64,000 bases of DNA from Tetrapyrgos nigripes (Eukaryota > Basidiomycota > Agaricomycetes > Agaricales > Campanellaceae), in the NCBI GenBank assembly GCA_013368315.1, contig JAACJM010000018.1, positions 744,001-808,000 on the forward strand, written 5' to 3'. Shown here one piece after another: positions 1 through 11,931 of this stretch. Every line of letters starts with the position of its first letter. Positions within the stretch are counted from its first letter, which is position 1. Made by a program: the position numbers and the translations under genes. Under the pieces are notes generated by a model that saw only the letters and a program-made list of their open reading frames with translations, was not told the DNA's origin and searched no databases.

Positions 1-2
1 TT

Positions 3-260
3 GATGAAGTACACCTCATCTGCAGATGGGGTCCCAAATTTCGGCCTGCTTTCAACGATATCGGTGCTCTCACTCATGGATTCCTTCCTGAATCTATTTC
101 TATCATTACAACTGACGAAATCTGTCAATCACTCGAACTGATAGGCAAGGGCTACCATCTCATTCAGCATTCTAACGCAAGAACCAACATGCACATCATA
201 CTTGACCCTCTCAAAGCAGTCCTAGATTGTTCCAAAGGTTTTTCGTTTGATAAGAGTTGA
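3..260 (+). CDS. 3' end of an unrecognised gene, cut by the window edge
   Basis: An open frame of 85 codons runs in from the left edge and ends in TGA at 258-260. It has no stop and reads like coding sequence (charged and hydrophobic residues mixed, no low complexity), beginning DEVHLICRWGPKFRPAF and ending CSKGFSFDKS. No ATG is available at the left, so the start lies outside the window. I do not recognise the family. It could be an exon of a transposon gene, since everything nearby is mobile DNA. Confidence 0.35.
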   Translation, partial: DEVHLICRWGPKFRPAFNDIGALTHGFLPESISIITTDEICQSLELIGKGYHLIQHSNARTNMHIILDPLKAVLDCSKGFSFDKS

Positions 261-1254
261 ATGGGACTTGAGAGGGGAGAGTTGGGGATAGGAAATGAGG
301 GAGAATTGACCAGCATATCTCGAGAGCCTGGCTCAAAGTCCATGGCATCTGTACTGAGGTCCACTGGAACAGATTCCGTATGAGAAAACAGTAAGTCGAG
401 AAGCAAATTCTGACTCAGTGTAACATTGCATTGAGTGCCAAGAGTCATGTTTGTGTCTAGCCTAGCCAGAAAGGGCAATTCTGAAGGCATATGAATCCAG
501 TATAGCATAGTGGTGACATCAGAAGGAGGAGTGGGGATAGAGGGGACATCTGCTTGAGTGAAGTATCTTCAGCAGGGTTTCTTGGCTTTCGGTGCTTCAA
601 TTTCCATGGTAGATGTATATAGAGGTAAATTAAAGACTTATGAGGGCAAACAGCATCAGAGTGAGGTCAGAATGAGGATCAGAACACACTGACAATGGCA
701 GCAGTAAGGAAAGGGGTCATGGGACTCTGTGTGATTATGTCATAACTTTACAGTACTGCCTGCACCTATTGATTTGCACCAGACTACATACATCACATGA
801 AGTGTGTTAAGATGTATCGTAGGCTGGATACTCGAGACTAGATTTTGGTCAGTCATTAGACTGTAGAATTGCACCTCTCAATATGCTGTAGAGCTGGTAG
901 ATAGCATTGTAAATCTGTTATCTTCATCATATGAGAAAAATTGAAGAAGATTTTGCCATAGCATCAGGAAAATGGTCAAAAAGCTGTAGCACTGGTGGCA
1001 GATACATAAGTGCAACAGAGTGAATGTAGTACTATGTAGCAAGCCCCTGCCAATATATATGACATTGTCCTATGTAGTCAAAGGCAGGCTGATATTGTAT
1101 CCTTGGCCAATATAGTCAGCTCTGCAAATACTGTAGATGATGTAGCCAGTGAGGGTACCCATATTGTCTGTGTATGGCATTGTAGTCCTGGCCATGGCAA
1201 TGTAGACTATGACTCTCATAAGGCTCTGATCAAACTTGGTCTCTTGTAATACTA
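261..1254. other. Intergenic, no gene seen
   Basis: AT-rich sequence with recurring short words such as TGTAG and TAGTC (especially 1040-1220) but no open frame with coding character. It leads into the 171-bp tandem array. Confidence 0.5.
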
Positions 1255-1695
1255 CAGTAAGTCAAGTGGACTTACTTATTGAGTGTACCTGAGTAAGGCT
1301 TCTGTAATTCCTCTGTATATCCAAGGAATTACAAGTGCTATAACACTGAAAGTCTCCTGTAAGTCTTTGTGCCTTACAATGGTCATACATAATTATTCTA
1401 ATTTTTTTGGTCTCTTTTAATTCTTCAGTAAGTCAAGTGGACTTACTTATTGAGTGTACCTGAGTAAGGCTTCTGTAATTCCTCTGTATATCCAAGGAAT
1501 TACAAGTGCTATAACACTGAAAGTCTCCTGTAAGTCTTTGTGCCTTACAATGGTCATACATAATTATTCTAATTTTTTTGGTCTCTTTTAATTCTTCAGT
1601 AAGTCAAGTGGACTTATATATTGAGTGTACCCAAGTAAGGCTTCTGTAAGTCCTCTGTATATCTGAGGAATTACAAGTGTTTGCACCCAGTGTGG
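1255..1695. repeat. 171-bp tandem repeat, about 2.5 copies
   Basis: Units start at 1255, 1426 and 1597, each beginning CAGTAAGTCAAGTGGACTTA. The spacing is exactly 171 bp both times. Each unit holds an internal inverted repeat (TGTAATTCC ... GGAATTACA, 9-bp stem). The first two units are nearly identical; the third diverges and stops where the hAT transposase relic begins (about 1690). A related TGTAAT/ATTACA-rich sequence lies at 31500-32320, sharing the CTTATTGA...GTAAGGCT...CTGTAAT...CCTCTGTAT order. Such arrays are often subterminal transposase-binding regions of DNA transposons; here that is an inference. Confidence 0.8.
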
Positions 1696-2545
1696 TATAG
1701 CAAGCACATCCTGAGCATATGCAGCTAGCCTCGGATACTTCATACAGTTGGCCTTCCAGAAGGCGAGACTCTCATCAACTTCACGATTTGCAACGTAACT
1801 GGCATACTCTTTGTCGACAGTCTCAGTGACACTTGATGAGCTAGCCGGGATACCCAACAATGACACGTCATTGAATAGATCATCGGTTTTCTGAGATGTC
1901 TTCAGCTGTGCAGAGGCAGCGGAAACAGGTATAGTTGAAAAGCTTGACCTGGGGTATGTTGAAACATGTTCCTTGAAGGCAATGTTCATTTCACGACGCC
2001 ATTCATTGCTGAAAAGTGAAGGGTTATTGTCAAATAGCTTGTACTTGACACGAGGATCCAGGACTGCAGAAAACGAAGCATAGAACAGTGAGCTATCATC
2101 ACCGGCATCAAAAAAACGAAATACACACTGGCTGCCGCATAGTAATACTCAGACTCTGTAGTACTCTTATCGTAGTACTTGTTGAGCTTCGCCTTGCATG
2201 CCTCGAGGCCCTTATACACGTTGTGATTCTTCTTCACAGTATTTGTTTGCATAAAGTTGTCAACAGCTCGCATTAGCTTGACATAGACCATATGCGAAGC
2301 TGTGAGACTCGGAAAGGAGCCGGCAGACATCCTTTCTGATTCTGTGCGAAAGACCTTGAAAGAGACATAGAGAGGATCATTTTCTGAGAGCTGGAGAGAA
2401 GGTAACAACACTCACCTCGAGAAAGTCTACAATGACACCTAAAACCTCCCATTCTTCATTAGTGCTGCGATATTTCTTGTACAAATCGTTCCGAATGCAT
2501 AGTTCATCTACGGCCTGGATAGATAGCTCGGAAACATGCTCTATA
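1690..2545 (-). pseudogene. hAT-family transposase, C-terminal half, truncated
   Basis: On the minus strand three exons can be joined: 2416-2545, 2129-2354 and 1690-2063, with introns 2355-2415 (GTGAGT...AAG) and 2064-2128 (GTGTGT...CAG). The product reads EEWEVLGVIVDFLE then VFRTESERMSAG, then a junction giving AAILDPRVKYK, then SLAFWKANCMKYPRLAAYA and DVLAIP. This is the order of the hAT catalytic-domain tail and the C-terminal dimerisation region. The protein stops short just after DVLAIP, where family members normally continue with a serine-rich SERVFS-type motif; the 171-bp repeat replaces it. The 5' half is missing at about 2545, close to an oppositely oriented gene fragment. hAT transposases move DNA by cut and paste; this copy cannot be functional. 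Confidence 0.7.
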
Positions 2546-2591
2546 TGTAGAAGAAATGTTACAATACCAATCGCAACTCTTTTGCTCGCTT

Positions 2592-3597
2592 CAGCATAAA
2601 GTAAGTCGAGTTCCAGCGGGTAATAACATCGAGAATGAGATTGAGGATGCGGAGCGCAGCCAGTCCCAGCTTCTACAATCCTTACTCTATACTTCGGGCA
2701 CTAAAGAAGACATCTGGGCCCATATCCTCTTTGGAAACCAAAATACAAAGGATCCTAAAGTTCTATTCATGAATGAGTATCAGCCGAAGGTATGTCTCGC
2801 TCATCTCAATTCATTTTTACGTTTACTTCAAATCTTGTTGATGTTCACGAACAGATGATTCGCTGTGTCCTTTTTGGTCCTAATGCTATCATGGTATCCG
2901 CTGTCGACTTCAAATACATAGACTCGCTTGTTGGAAGGCAGTGGGGAGTGGGCATCGCCTGGTCTGCTATTATGGTAGGTATTATTATTCTGACTTTCGT
3001 TGATACTTTTGATACTAAATGAGTATGGCCTAGGTTCTCTGTTTGATCTCCCCTGACCCTGAATTCACTGAGGTTAGTGTCAAAACTCAAATCAATTACC
3101 ATGAGAGATTTCACAACTATCGCGAATATATTCAATCCAACTTGAATCAGGGTACTGAATGGGTTAAATCATTATTTTCTTTCTACAACAAATGCGGAAG
3201 CAAAACAGCTGATGGTGGACATCAAGTAGATCAAGTTGCTGATATGATGACTAGATTGATGCTAGCCAAAAAGCAACCCAATGCCAGATTACGAGCCACT
3301 GCAGACAATGCTGATATCATCACTCCCACTTCCACTATCACTGTCCCCGACTCCCATTTGAATGCTCCAGATCTGATCACTGTTCTCCCTGATGCAGTGG
3401 TGGCAGCGGCCAATCCTGAACCTGTTTCTGCACCTGTCACAGTTCCTGCACCTGCACCATGCCCACAGTTGGTAAACAGTGTAACACTCGTCGCAACAAG
3501 GACACAGCTGCTACTACTGCCATTGAAGTTAGACAGTCAACTCATGGAAATAAGTGAGTCAGCTGTCGTAATGTACTCTTGCTGCAGTCAACGTTGA
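2592..3597 (+). pseudogene. DUF6532-like protein fragment, three exons
   Basis: Exons 2592-2789, 2855-2974 and 3034-3597 join in frame through two good introns (2790-2854, GTATGT...CAG; 2975-3033, GTAGGT...TAG). The product contains IWAHILFGN, then MIRCVLFGPNAIMVSAV, RQWGVGIAWSAIM, VLCLISPDPEF and YHERFHNYREYIQ. This spacing resembles the DUF6532 region of Agaricomycete proteins, a domain of unknown function; that match is from memory. The third exon ends in a proline/alanine-rich tail. No start codon or N-terminal half is present: the fragment begins abruptly next to the truncated hAT transposase, so this looks like a breakpoint. Confidence 0.45.
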
Positions 3598-4193
3598 TCT
3601 AGATATCTGAACTCATATATACAATAGTATTAGTGCTATCTAAGGCTCTGAACATAGCAATACATGACCTGATTTTGTAATATATGTCCAATGTCCAATT
3701 GAGCTTCACTAACCTCAAATTTCAAGGGTAGCCATCTGAGGTAGTAGCACAGCAACAAGAGCTGCAGCTTATATCTAAGAACAGAGAAATGGCTCACTTG
3801 TTACTTGGCTTGTTTTCGCGGGTCGAATTAGTCATATGATTCATTGGGTCAACCTGGGTTCGATTCCTGTTGGACACAGTTGATATAAGCTCCTCTTTTT
3901 GGCTATTTCTATTGCCAGCCATACAATGACCAGGCATCCCAATATCCTGCCAGCTATATGGCTGATTTCGCTGTCCATATACAAATTTCTTCATTCATAT
4001 AACCTGGTTATATACCCCTTTTGCTGTTATGGCCCTTATATGCTGTTATTGTTGAGCATAACGGCTTTATGGAAAGTTTTGACATACAGTGCTAAGACCT
4101 TCTGCTAGCAAGAGCAGCTCACCACTCCAAGCCCACTTTACTGCATTTGGAACTCTGTGAAGTACTCACAATTAGACTACATTAAACTAAACT
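3598..4193. other. Intergenic, no gene seen
   Basis: AT-rich, with no convincing coding frame. A GGTTCGATTCC word at 3850-3860 resembles a tRNA B box but no tRNA can be folded around it. Confidence 0.4.
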
Positions 4194-4765
4194 TTAACCT
4201 CGAAAAAGGAAATAATAATGACTCCAGTGGGAAAGGTATTTCATCATTTCTATCCCAGTCTTGGGGATTATTTTGAATTGACTGTGACCTGAATAATGTT
4301 TATGAAGGACATTTGACAGCCACTCAAATTCAAATTCTATCCCTTCTCCATACCAAGGCTCCATCATGACATTGAGCAATCCCAACAGACAGTAAGCTTG
4401 ATCTTCCTCTTTAGTTGTCTGTCTGCCTATTGATAGCCCATGACATGCATTCCACAGGGTTGATGATGTTGCTGCATCCAAGTCATAGTACATCCTCTGA
4501 TATACTGGTGACGAATGATATAGACCACTTGAGGCTTCTCCCACCTCTGAAATATTTCCAATCTGTATCAAAGAACTCCAGAGATGAAGACACTAATAGT
4601 TCCTACAATTTCCATCCTCAAGAGAACCAACGTGGAATTAGCTGACCAACAATGGAAGGCTGGGTCAAAGTACTTATGGAAAAATTGTTTCCATGTTGTA
4701 AGGCCTTTTAATAGCTTGTAATGCCCTGGCTGATTCCGAACAAATCCCTCCTGGGCACAGCACAC
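4194..4765 (-). pseudogene. HET-like (heterokaryon incompatibility) domain fragment
   Basis: The minus strand encodes a 125-codon stretch (4194-4571) with LWNACHGLSIGRQTTKEEDQ followed by AYCLLGLLNVMMEPWYGEG. This resembles the conserved end of HET domains (R-x-T-T-x-x-E-D-x-x-Y-x-L-x-G ... YGEG), which occur in fungal cell-death and allorecognition proteins. An upstream frame (4568-4765) ends in a stop before it and may be a damaged preceding exon. No start, no complete domain and no WD or ankyrin partner are seen, so it is a relic. The family call rests on the RQTTKEED...YGEG block only. Confidence 0.45.
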
Positions 4766-4769
4766 AGCG

Positions 4770-5910
4770 ACACTGTCCTTGCTAACTCTATGTCACAAAT
4801 ACACTTTAGATATGGTTGTACATTGAAGAGTAGTTTGTCCCCCGCAGCTTTCAGTCCCATTTTAGACCCAGATTATAACTGCTTTGTCCCTATCGCCCTG
4901 CTTGGTCCTACACAGGCCACTGGCATGAATCTATCTATCTAAGTAAACTTTGTTGCATCATGATCACCTCCAATCCAGAGATAGCAGCTCAACTTTACTG
5001 TATGAGATAGATCAGCAGCACCAATGATCACACTCCAAGTACTGTACCACTTCTTTCAATTCAGCAGTAACGGGTAACGGAAGCCTGGAAAACGCCGAAT
5101 ATTCAGGCCTGTAACGTGTAACATTGACAAGTGACAAATTTTCAGACCCAAATGTAACAGAGCACGTTTTTTGTCTGTGGACAGATTTGCAAAATGTAGG
5201 CTTTTTAGGTATCTTACTTTCCAAAATTACTTCTCATTTCCGTCCAATGTGCAATACCAAGGACATTTATTAATGGTTGGTTATGTCTGATGAAAATTTT
5301 GGCGTTGTAATGGTAACAGCCCCAAACTGATGAATATTTAGGTTTGGCATGCGTGTAACAGTAACAGTGGGGTGCTGAATTGATTAAAATGGTACAGTAT
5401 TGTGATGATGAACTCGGACTTCATTACAGAGGACTCAAACTAGTATGGAGGTTATATGAACTAGATTGTGAAAAAAAGTCTGAGATTCAGGTCCACACCC
5501 ATCGCGGAAGAGTACAGCATTGCAATAGCCACATGTGTCTTAGTGTTTGGATGCGATTGGAAGAGAGGAACGAATAGGAAGACAAAGAGAATGATGGTAT
5601 TAGCCATTATTATTGGGGGAATCGGAGAAACACACCATACCTGTTGGAAATAACGGTACAGGCCAGCTGGCGTTGAACTGGCATAAGAAAAACCTTTCAA
5701 AAGACCAATGTCAACAGAGAGCATTGCAATGAAAAGGAAAACGCACCTGGTAGACCACACATACTGTTATTGACCAATACCTCATCCAACAAACCCATCT
5801 CCTACCCATATCCAATGAAAGTCCATACCCATATCCAACGAAAATCCATCCTGGAGACTATCTTGAAGACATCTTGAGGCGGTAGAGTTGATTATATGCT
5901 CATAGAAATG
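4770..5910. other. Non-coding stretch with repeated GTAAC motifs
   Basis: Between 5065 and 5365 the words GTAACGGGTAACGG, TGTAACGTGTAACATT, TGTAACAG, GGTAACAG and TGTAACAGTAACAG recur. The rest shows no coding frame. A decayed transposon end is likely but cannot be delimited. Confidence 0.35.
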
Positions 5911-6790
5911 CATCATATCACTCACCCAAAACCCCTCTATTCCAACTTCCTCCCATCTACGCCTCACTAGGAACCTGAGGCAAAATGCCTGCTCCCCTCT
6001 AAGATCTGTCCTCTATTCTCAATTGTTTTCTTGACTTTCTGTTGGTTGCAAAGATTTAGGGGAGCCTATACATGAATATGAAAGAGTGAACATTCGAGAC
6101 AAACGAGAAGGGGGGGACAGAGATTAGCAATGAATAGGATACAGACGCAAAAAACAAACAAGCCAAAGAAAGCAAATGAAGATGAAAACAAAGGCAAAAA
6201 GAAGGAAAGTGTCATGGGCGGCACAGTGCAGACATCATTTTTTGTCCCATCCCCTCCCCCCATACACTCTTCCCCCCCTCACATTATTGTACCCCCCTCT
6301 GCCCATTGTTATACCTCCCTCCCCCCATTGTTCTATCCCTCCCCCCAATTGCTCTAACTCCCCCTCCCCCCAACATTTCCCTTCACCCCCTTGCCCTCAC
6401 ATTGTTTAATAACCAAGAAATTCAAAACACCACTGACAGCCAAACCTGTCAAAGAATACCCCACACAGTTCTGATGCACATTCCCCATCGTTCTGTCGCT
6501 GGCTCCCTTTTCGATTTGCCATGATTCTCCATTTGTACCAGCTGCCATGTCATTTTTGGGGCTTCGGGTGCCTATGATCATGGATGACATAGGTTGAGTC
6601 TCATGTATCACGAGAAAGTGGTGGGGGAGGGGTAGAGAGGGAGGGGGGAAGGGGGAATGGGAGATATGAAGGAGGGGGTTAGCATATGTATGCGTACACA
6701 TAGACAAAGTAGAGCTGAGAGAACAAAAACAAGAACATGAGAGGTGTTAGACAATGACTCTGACACGCCAAGTGAAAAAGAAAGAAATGA
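5911..6790 (-). repeat. Repeat family A, copy 1 (inverted relative to 32430-33250)
   Basis: The complement of 5911-6720 matches 32430-33250 over about 800 bp, including a block of C-rich minisatellite units (6245-6400) and the words GTACGCATACATATGC and TTGACTTTCTGTT. The match ends near 5911, where the two copies diverge after GTGATATGAT. Shorter related pieces lie at 14866-14960, 38480-38890, 49565-49690 and 53280-53560. There is no coding frame and no LTR. The mode of dispersal is unknown. Confidence 0.75.
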
Positions 6791-8389
6791 TAAAAGTGGG
6801 GAATAGAATAGAAAGCAAAAATCAAATCCGAAAAACCCAGATTCCAAAATTCCAAAACACCCACAAAACTTCCAGGAAAAATGCCCACTCACCAATATGA
6901 AGCAACCACCCTCTCCTGGCTCTACAACCTGCATCTATCACCCTTCCCTGAGCCTTCCTCAGAGCATACTCCAACCCTACTCATCTAATACAATATGTAC
7001 GCAGTGCACTTTGAGAGATAAGAGAGAGGCAGAGTTGAGGGGGATGTGTGGGGGTCTAGTTTTTTTCTGTATGGGAGGGGATCAGTGATAGGTAGAGAAA
7101 GGGGGAGAGTATGAATTTATGGACGAGAATAGATGGTAATATAGTGGAGGAAGGGAAGGAGGGGAAGGGGAGAAATGGTACCAAAAAGGGATGAGGATAC
7201 TAGAATGACAGGGTCAGAGTACCAGAAAGAACAAGATTATGAGGACAGACGCATACCCAAAACATCCTTATCCATACCTCTAAATACAAACCATGCATCA
7301 CAATTTGCATAGAAGAGTCTGACACACAATTCTCATTCGTGGGGGGATGACCTGATTGTTATTTGAGGCAAAGAGCAGGAGGCAAAATACTGAAAGGTGG
7401 GGAGAGAAGACGAGGAAGATGTAATGGGAACATTTTCATGTGTATTTGAATTATGTGGCCAAATGAAATGAGGATGAGTTGTTTACACTCCCTTTCTGCT
7501 TGTGGCTATGTTCTTATGTTCCTGACTTCTTCCCCCTGATTTTTCCCAAGGTTGATCATCTGTTTGCCCCTTGGGTTGCGTTTCCAAGCGATAAAGCTAA
7601 GTTCGACATGTCCTCCTCTGCTCATGATGTTGACTGGAACTTCTCTGCTTCGTTGCTCTGGTGCAATTATTCTCACCTATCAAGTCTGGATATTGATTAC
7701 AGGTCAATTCTGCCTATTGACTATGGCTCAATGTCGTTTATCTATTGTGGCTTCTTGTCTCTCCACTACAGCCCAACATCATTTATTTTTTGCTGCCCAA
7801 CATCTCATAACTATGCCGTCTCAATGTTGTCCATATTATGGGCTTGAGGCCTCGTACTTGCCACATGTTAGCATTGGCCCACAACCACTTCATAAGTATA
7901 TGTGTTGTCGTTGAGCAAATACTGAGTTTGAGGTGGGAGGTGAAGCTGAAATGGCTGAAATGAGAAGCAAGAGATGAAGGCAAAGGATGTTTCATGGCTG
8001 AGCGGAGTGGGACTTTGGTCGTTGATGCAATAGAGGTTCAATGTGGCTGTGTAGATGTGTTGGACAGTTGTTGGTGAAAGGTTTGATGTGGCTGTGTAGT
8101 CGATCTAGATTCAGACTGGAAACTGGGTTGACAGCTGACTATGGCAAATAAACGACAGGCAAATGGCACCTTGTGCCAATCTCTCCTCCACCACTTTTCC
8201 TCCTGTTAAGATCTATATATAGTCTTCTGGTTGATTTGTCTTTGCTTACCCAATCAGATGCTCCACTGACAGGTTATTCAATTCTCCCAACCACTCAAAT
8301 ACTAGTGGAACTGGAAAGGGGAGTCTTCTAAGGACCTCAGCAACAATTTTCCCCTCCACTGCATCCACCACTCTACTGACAACTAGTGC
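6791..8389. other. Low-complexity and C/T- or G/A-rich sequence, no gene seen
   Basis: G/A-rich tracts (7100-7200, 7370-7440) and open frames without coding character. I see no recognisable domain or splice-linked exons. Confidence 0.4.
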
Positions 8390-8690
8390 CAACCCTCTAG
8401 CAGCCTACGCCTCCAACTACATCTCAATGACAAGACATGCGTAACTATGGTCCCAGGATATACACTGAAAGTGCCTTTTGATATGTTTGAGAGTCTGGGA
8501 GGGAGCATGCATGAGTGACGGATATGTGGGGAACAGGGATACTAGGTGCATTATTTTCAGTCTCATTTCATTCTCTTTCATTACCACTTCAGCTTGTGTT
8601 TTCATGACATCACCTCTCCCATCTCTCCATTTACAATGAAGACCATACTAACACCATTGTTCCAGAGTCTTGTCAGAAATCCTCATCTCA
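8390..8690 (+). pseudogene. Family X copy 1, exon A and start of next exon
   Basis: The stretch CCAGGATATACACTGAAAGT (8453 on) with TTTGATATGTTTGAGAG matches the family X exon at 45600-45715. A donor GTGCA at 8546 and a branch-like CTAAC with acceptor CAG at 8665 sit in the same places as in copy 2. The reading frame is broken here. Later exons of this copy seem to lie at 14300-14750, beyond the LTR nest, so the insertion of 9305-14156 split the copy. Function unknown. Confidence 0.5.
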
Positions 8691-9304
8691 GCCACCTTTG
8701 GCTACACCTTCAGCACATGCCATACCCATGCAATCCTTCATATTTCCATATCCGTCATTCTTACATCATTCATTGCCTAAGCCCAGAATCCCTCAGAGGG
8801 TTTTTCGATTATACCTACCCCCACCCATTTATTATGTCAATCATTCATTCTGTTCATCGCTCCATATCTATATTCGTTGTTTAACATTTGATTTGTTTAT
8901 TCTATTTACTGTTTGGGACTCACAATCGTTAAGTATATTAGTTATAGGAGCATCATAGTTAGTTGCAGAGTCTTGATACAGGAGTTGGTTTCACTACACA
9001 TATATAGGTAGTGTTTTCCTGTACTCAAGCCTTAGAATTGATCTTGTTGTTGTTTCCTCTCATTCTTCTCTGCTTGCTCTGCATTGTGAATTGAGGAATA
9101 CGTGCACTGCACTTGTGTGCGCAGTGAATCTAGTCGGACAACTCTCTCAGGAGTCACAGTTGTCATATCCTTTAAAGGGATTCTCGTTCTACATTCACCA
9201 TCCATTGTCGTTCTCCTTGATCTAGTTCCTTGTTGTCATCTCAGTTGCCATACAGGTGTGTAGATTGATCTGCCAGTAGCTCAGATCGTTGGTCTTGTAG
9301 GCTT

Positions 9305-9441
9305 TGTTGGAATTCTATATAAAAGCTTGTAAAAGTAGATACATCATCATGCGATTGCAGCAAGTAACTCATTCAAAGCTGCAAGTGCAATATTATGTGC
9401 TCTATGACTTCACTATGAATTACTTAATTCTAATTCCTACA
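9305..9441 (+). repeat. Left LTR of the outer element, with two internal deletions
   Basis: 137 bp against 316 bp in the right LTR. One deletion removes about 160 bp after TCTATAT and a second removes about 19 bp near GCAATA; both joints show short microhomology. Of three substitutions in the shared part, two are CpG versus TpG. Confidence 0.85.
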
Positions 9442-9922
9442 CAATCGCATCCAAGTTTAGTCCACTTGTAACACAGGACCAGTCATTGACAATTGCCACA
9501 GCATAGGACCACACTCATTCAATTCGGATTTCATTTATGTGCCTGTAGTACACTATCATCATTCATCACAGAGTCGTCCCCCATGGATTATACATCATTT
9601 CATCATTACCCCAACGGCACTTACATCGTACACCCGGCACAGATTTATTAAATCAACATGCACCCCACACAGATCATTACATCAGGAACAGACCCCACGC
9701 TCCCAGCTTATGCCACAGAATGACTGCTGTCATGCAGATCACAGATATTGCCATCATAATGTAATTTGATGCATCAGAGTACCTCAGAATGGACTCAAGA
9801 GACAGCCTATAGGAAGGCTATATAGGATTATTGGCTAGGCACAGATACAGGAATATAAGAATGGAATTATAGTGGAGCAGTGCATGGAAAGCACACACAG
9901 GAATTATGGGGAGCTAGTGTAT

Positions 9923-9927
9923 GGAAG
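9923..9927. repeat. Target-site duplication of the Copia element (left)
   Basis: GGAAG here is repeated at 13235-13239, immediately outside the two Copia LTR ends. Confidence 0.9.
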
Positions 9928-10162
9928 TATTAGACTTAGGTTATCTTAGTGAATAATCTTAGCGAGAGTCACAAAGTGGGGGGTAAGAGCGTGCGAATGT
10001 ATCTCGCTTAACTCTCAAGTATATATCATTAATCAGAGTAGTATAATAATATAAATAGTCTAAGTATATCCGTATGATCATTTGACCGTATGTCTGCAGT
10101 ACCTGATTGATGCCATATGCATAGTAACTTAGTAATTTGATTGTTATCATTTAATTCCAACA
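9928..10162 (-). repeat. Copia 3' LTR (element orientation)
   Basis: 235 bp. On the minus strand it starts TGTTGGAATTAAATG and ends CCTAAGTCTAATA. It differs from the other LTR at eight positions, all transitions and all at CpG sites. Confidence 0.92.
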
Positions 10163-10171
10163 CTCCCCTTC
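10163..10171 (-). other. Copia polypurine tract
   Basis: On the minus strand GAAGGGGAG directly abuts the 3' LTR, the expected place and composition for the primer of plus-strand synthesis. Confidence 0.7.
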
Positions 10172-11834
10172 AAGCAGATATCCCTAGTAATCGGGAGAAA
10201 CACTTGATCTTATCAGCGGAGAGAGCTTTCGTAAGTATATCCGCAAGTTGATCATTAGTTGACACATGTTTAACTCGTATGTATCGTTGATGTATCCGAT
10301 CAGTAAGGAAGTTTTTACGGATATTGAAATGCTTAGTTCTCTGAGTATGTTGTTCTTCAGGAGCACGTATAATTGCCAAAGTAGATGCACTATCTGAGTT
10401 GATAAGTACTGGCTCCTGTTCGGCATTTAGAATTTCTTCTATAAAACCTTTCAAATAAATAGCTTCTTGTGAGGCATGTGCGAGTGCGCATAGTTCAGCC
10501 TCAGTAACTGATAAAGTTACCAGTGTGCCTCGCTCACTTGACCAAGAAATAAGCGATTCAGCAAATTTGAATGCATAGCCCATGATTGGTTTATTGCCAT
10601 ATGTGGACATACCATCAGAGTCGGCAAATCCATAAGTAGAAGTAATAGTAGGGCTCCCTAGGTTGAGCCAGTAATTGCAAGTTCCTTTTAGATAAAGATA
10701 GCATTGTTTAGCTGCAGCGTAATGCTCTTCACCTGGATCATTAAGGTATCTTGCTAGTTGACCAGCACAATATGCAATGTCTGGCCTAGTGCAGTCAGCG
10801 ACATATCGTAAACCACCAACTAGTGACATATAGTGTTTAATAGCAGCGGCGTCCCGTTGCGGTTCACTCCCAGGTCTAGGGCTAGGATTTTGCCCGGGTA
10901 GCATAGGTGTACGGTGTGCATGTAATTGGTCAAAATTGTATCGTTTGAGAATATTCTCAATGTAATGTTTCTGACGGAGTTTAATAGTATGATTATTCCT
11001 ATCTCGTTGAATTTCCATACCGAGAATCCAATGGATTTCTCCACCGTCAGTGACTTGGACGTGTCCACTAAGTGCAGTAACAAAAGCTTGTGCAGTAGCT
11101 TTGTTGATAGTACATAAAGTAATGTCATCGACGTGACAAGATAGTATTAAAATGAGTTTATTCTCATGATATCGGTAGAATACCACATTATCGTAAGTAG
11201 ACTTCTTAAGTCCTAGTAACTTTATGAGAATATTGCATAATTTTTCATACCATCGACGACCAGCTTGTTTCAGCCCATATAGAGTCTTTCTGAGTTTAAG
11301 TACGTAGCCTTCAGGTAAGTTAGGTAGTAAATTACCTGGAGGTGGACGAAGGTATAATGTTTCCTCATCAGTAATGTTTCCGTAAAGATAGGCAGATTTA
11401 ATATCAATCTGAGTAGTTTCATAGTCTAATGAAGCTGCAAGAGCAAGTATAAAACGTGTACTGCTCATGCGTGCTACAGGGGCAAAGATATCATTTGCGT
11501 AGTAATCAATGCCTTCTTGTTGACTAAAGCCTTGTGCTACTAGTCTAGATTTCAATTTGGTCTGTTTGCCAAGTTCATACTTAGTTTTGTAGACAAATCT
11601 GGAACCAATGATATTTGCATCAGCAGGAGGTTTGACGTATTCCCAGGTTCCTAGACTTTCTAGAGATTCTATCTCAGCTTTCATGGAATCAAACCATGCA
11701 TCATGTTGTGGATGATTGAGTACATCCTTAAATGAAATTGGATCGCCAACGTTATCAGCGTAGTAAACATTGAATTCTGTTAAGAAGAAAGCAATGTTTT
11801 GTTCAACTTCATCGTAGAGTGAACCTCTGGCTTC
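10170..11834 (-). pseudogene. Copia pol: reverse transcriptase and RNase H
   Basis: The open frame gives a long RVT_2-type reverse transcriptase followed by a Ty1/Copia RNase H. Visible blocks are RFVYKTKYELG, RLVAQGFSQQEGIDY, FAPVARMSSTRFILALAA and QIDIKSAYLYG; the catalytic box reads CHVDDI. The RNase H part has YGFADSDG, SVTEAELCAL, INSDSAS and the closing KHFNIRKNF...DILTKAL. The first in-frame methionine is at 11684, but family-like sequence (FKDVLNHPQHDAWFDSMKAE) continues upstream to a TGA at 11835-11837, preceded in frame by RRSKRI. Before that TGA lies a linker, then the deletion joint with gag. The RT/RNase H frame itself has no lesion, but without protease and integrase it cannot act alone. 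Confidence 0.9.
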
Positions 11835-11931
11835 TCAGATCCTTTTTGATCGTCTTGGGCCATCAGGTTGTTTAGTTTCGTCTTCGTCGACATTCATTGG
11901 TTCAGGTTCGTGTTCCTGAGAAGTTGGAGTT

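Noticed and set aside
3780..3890. A tRNA or tRNA-derived SINE suggested by the B-box-like GGTTCGATTCC
   Set aside because: No A box at a suitable distance, no acceptor stem, and the T stem does not pair well.
6130..6710. Several overlapping proline-rich open frames on both strands
   Set aside because: They arise from C-rich minisatellite sequence of repeat family A and are open in several frames at once.
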